Made by a program: the position numbers and the translations under genes | The notes under the pieces: model-generated | The model's database searches: none | Told to the model about the DNA's origin: nothing | Seen by the model: the letters and a program-made list of their open reading frames with translations, nothing else | In this document: in pieces, positions 61,927-64,000 of the stretch | How positions within the stretch are numbered: the first letter of the stretch is position 1 | Layout of the letters: each line of letters begins with the position of its first letter | Assembly (NCBI RefSeq): GCF_000014805.1 | Contig: NC_008570.1 | Location: 4,636,001-4,700,000 of the forward strand | Direction: 5' to 3' | Origin: Aeromonas hydrophila subsp. hydrophila ATCC 7966 | GTDB taxonomy: Bacteria; Pseudomonadota; Gammaproteobacteria; Enterobacterales; Aeromonadaceae | Length of the DNA: 64,000 bases

Positions 61927-64000
<2,074 letters not shown>

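Overview
The window is about 62% GC, tightly packed, and looks like a chromosomal segment of Aeromonas (Gammaproteobacteria). Reasons: RstA/RstB, IlvGMEDA with an intact IlvG, SrkA-DsbA, Rph-PyrE-YicC and CsdA-CsdE-TcdA are all of gammaproteobacterial type, and the LPS core cluster contains a two-domain glycosyltransferase/deacetylase matching WahA, described in Aeromonas hydrophila. I see no prophage, insertion sequence, integrase or CRISPR array; this is mainly core genome. The left edge cuts an FkbH-like gene and the right edge cuts a 23S rRNA gene.

Layout. 1-2.8 kb: FkbH-like HAD enzyme, a degenerate PduO-like protein and a DUF5610-type protein, all on the minus strand. 2.9-6.7 kb (plus): trmA with a duplicated 3' end, then rstA-rstB and a small Asr-like periplasmic protein preceded by a near-consensus RstA box. 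6.8-10 kb (minus): short malic enzyme, SDR/DUF2867 protein, rpmE. 10.2-12.4 kb (plus): priA. 12.5-21.6 kb (minus): Ca-binding-loop protein, OmpA-type porin, and the branched-chain amino acid operon ilvL-attenuator-ilvG-ilvM-ilvE-ilvD-ilvA. 21.8-25.3 kb (plus): comM/yifB and two overlapping LPLAT acyltransferases. 25.3-28.5 kb: an NAD-salvage locus with the regulator nrtR divergent from pncA-pncB. 28.6-31.8 kb (plus): a PhnD/C/E-type transporter closest to the putative selenate group. 31.9-41.4 kb (minus): dsbA, srkA, ccoG, yihD, a diguanylate cyclase, cueR-copA with its operator, pyrE and rph. 41.5-42.4 kb (plus): yicC. 42.5-50.5 kb: LPS core cluster (three GT9 genes, one of them broken, then GT25, waaL, wahA, hldD). 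50.6-56.7 kb (plus): TetR regulator, kbl-tdh, cytochrome c5, a GGDEF-EAL protein. 56.7-61.4 kb: rep, csdA-csdE, tcdA. 61.5-64 kb (minus): distal part of an rRNA operon (23S, 5S, tRNA-Asp, terminator).

The most unusual signal is structural. Three gene junctions carry a short second copy of a gene end displaced by 93-101 bp: the 3' end of trmA, the 5' end of the DUF523 gene and the 5' end of pncB. In the first two, the differences in the clearly alignable coding stretch are all synonymous, so the copies seem to have diverged as working genes before being joined. The second notable signal is regulatory: an RstA-type box in the 3' end of rstB, directly upstream of an Asr-like gene, the classic RstA target in E. 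coli. No stretch longer than 300 bases lacks a gene.
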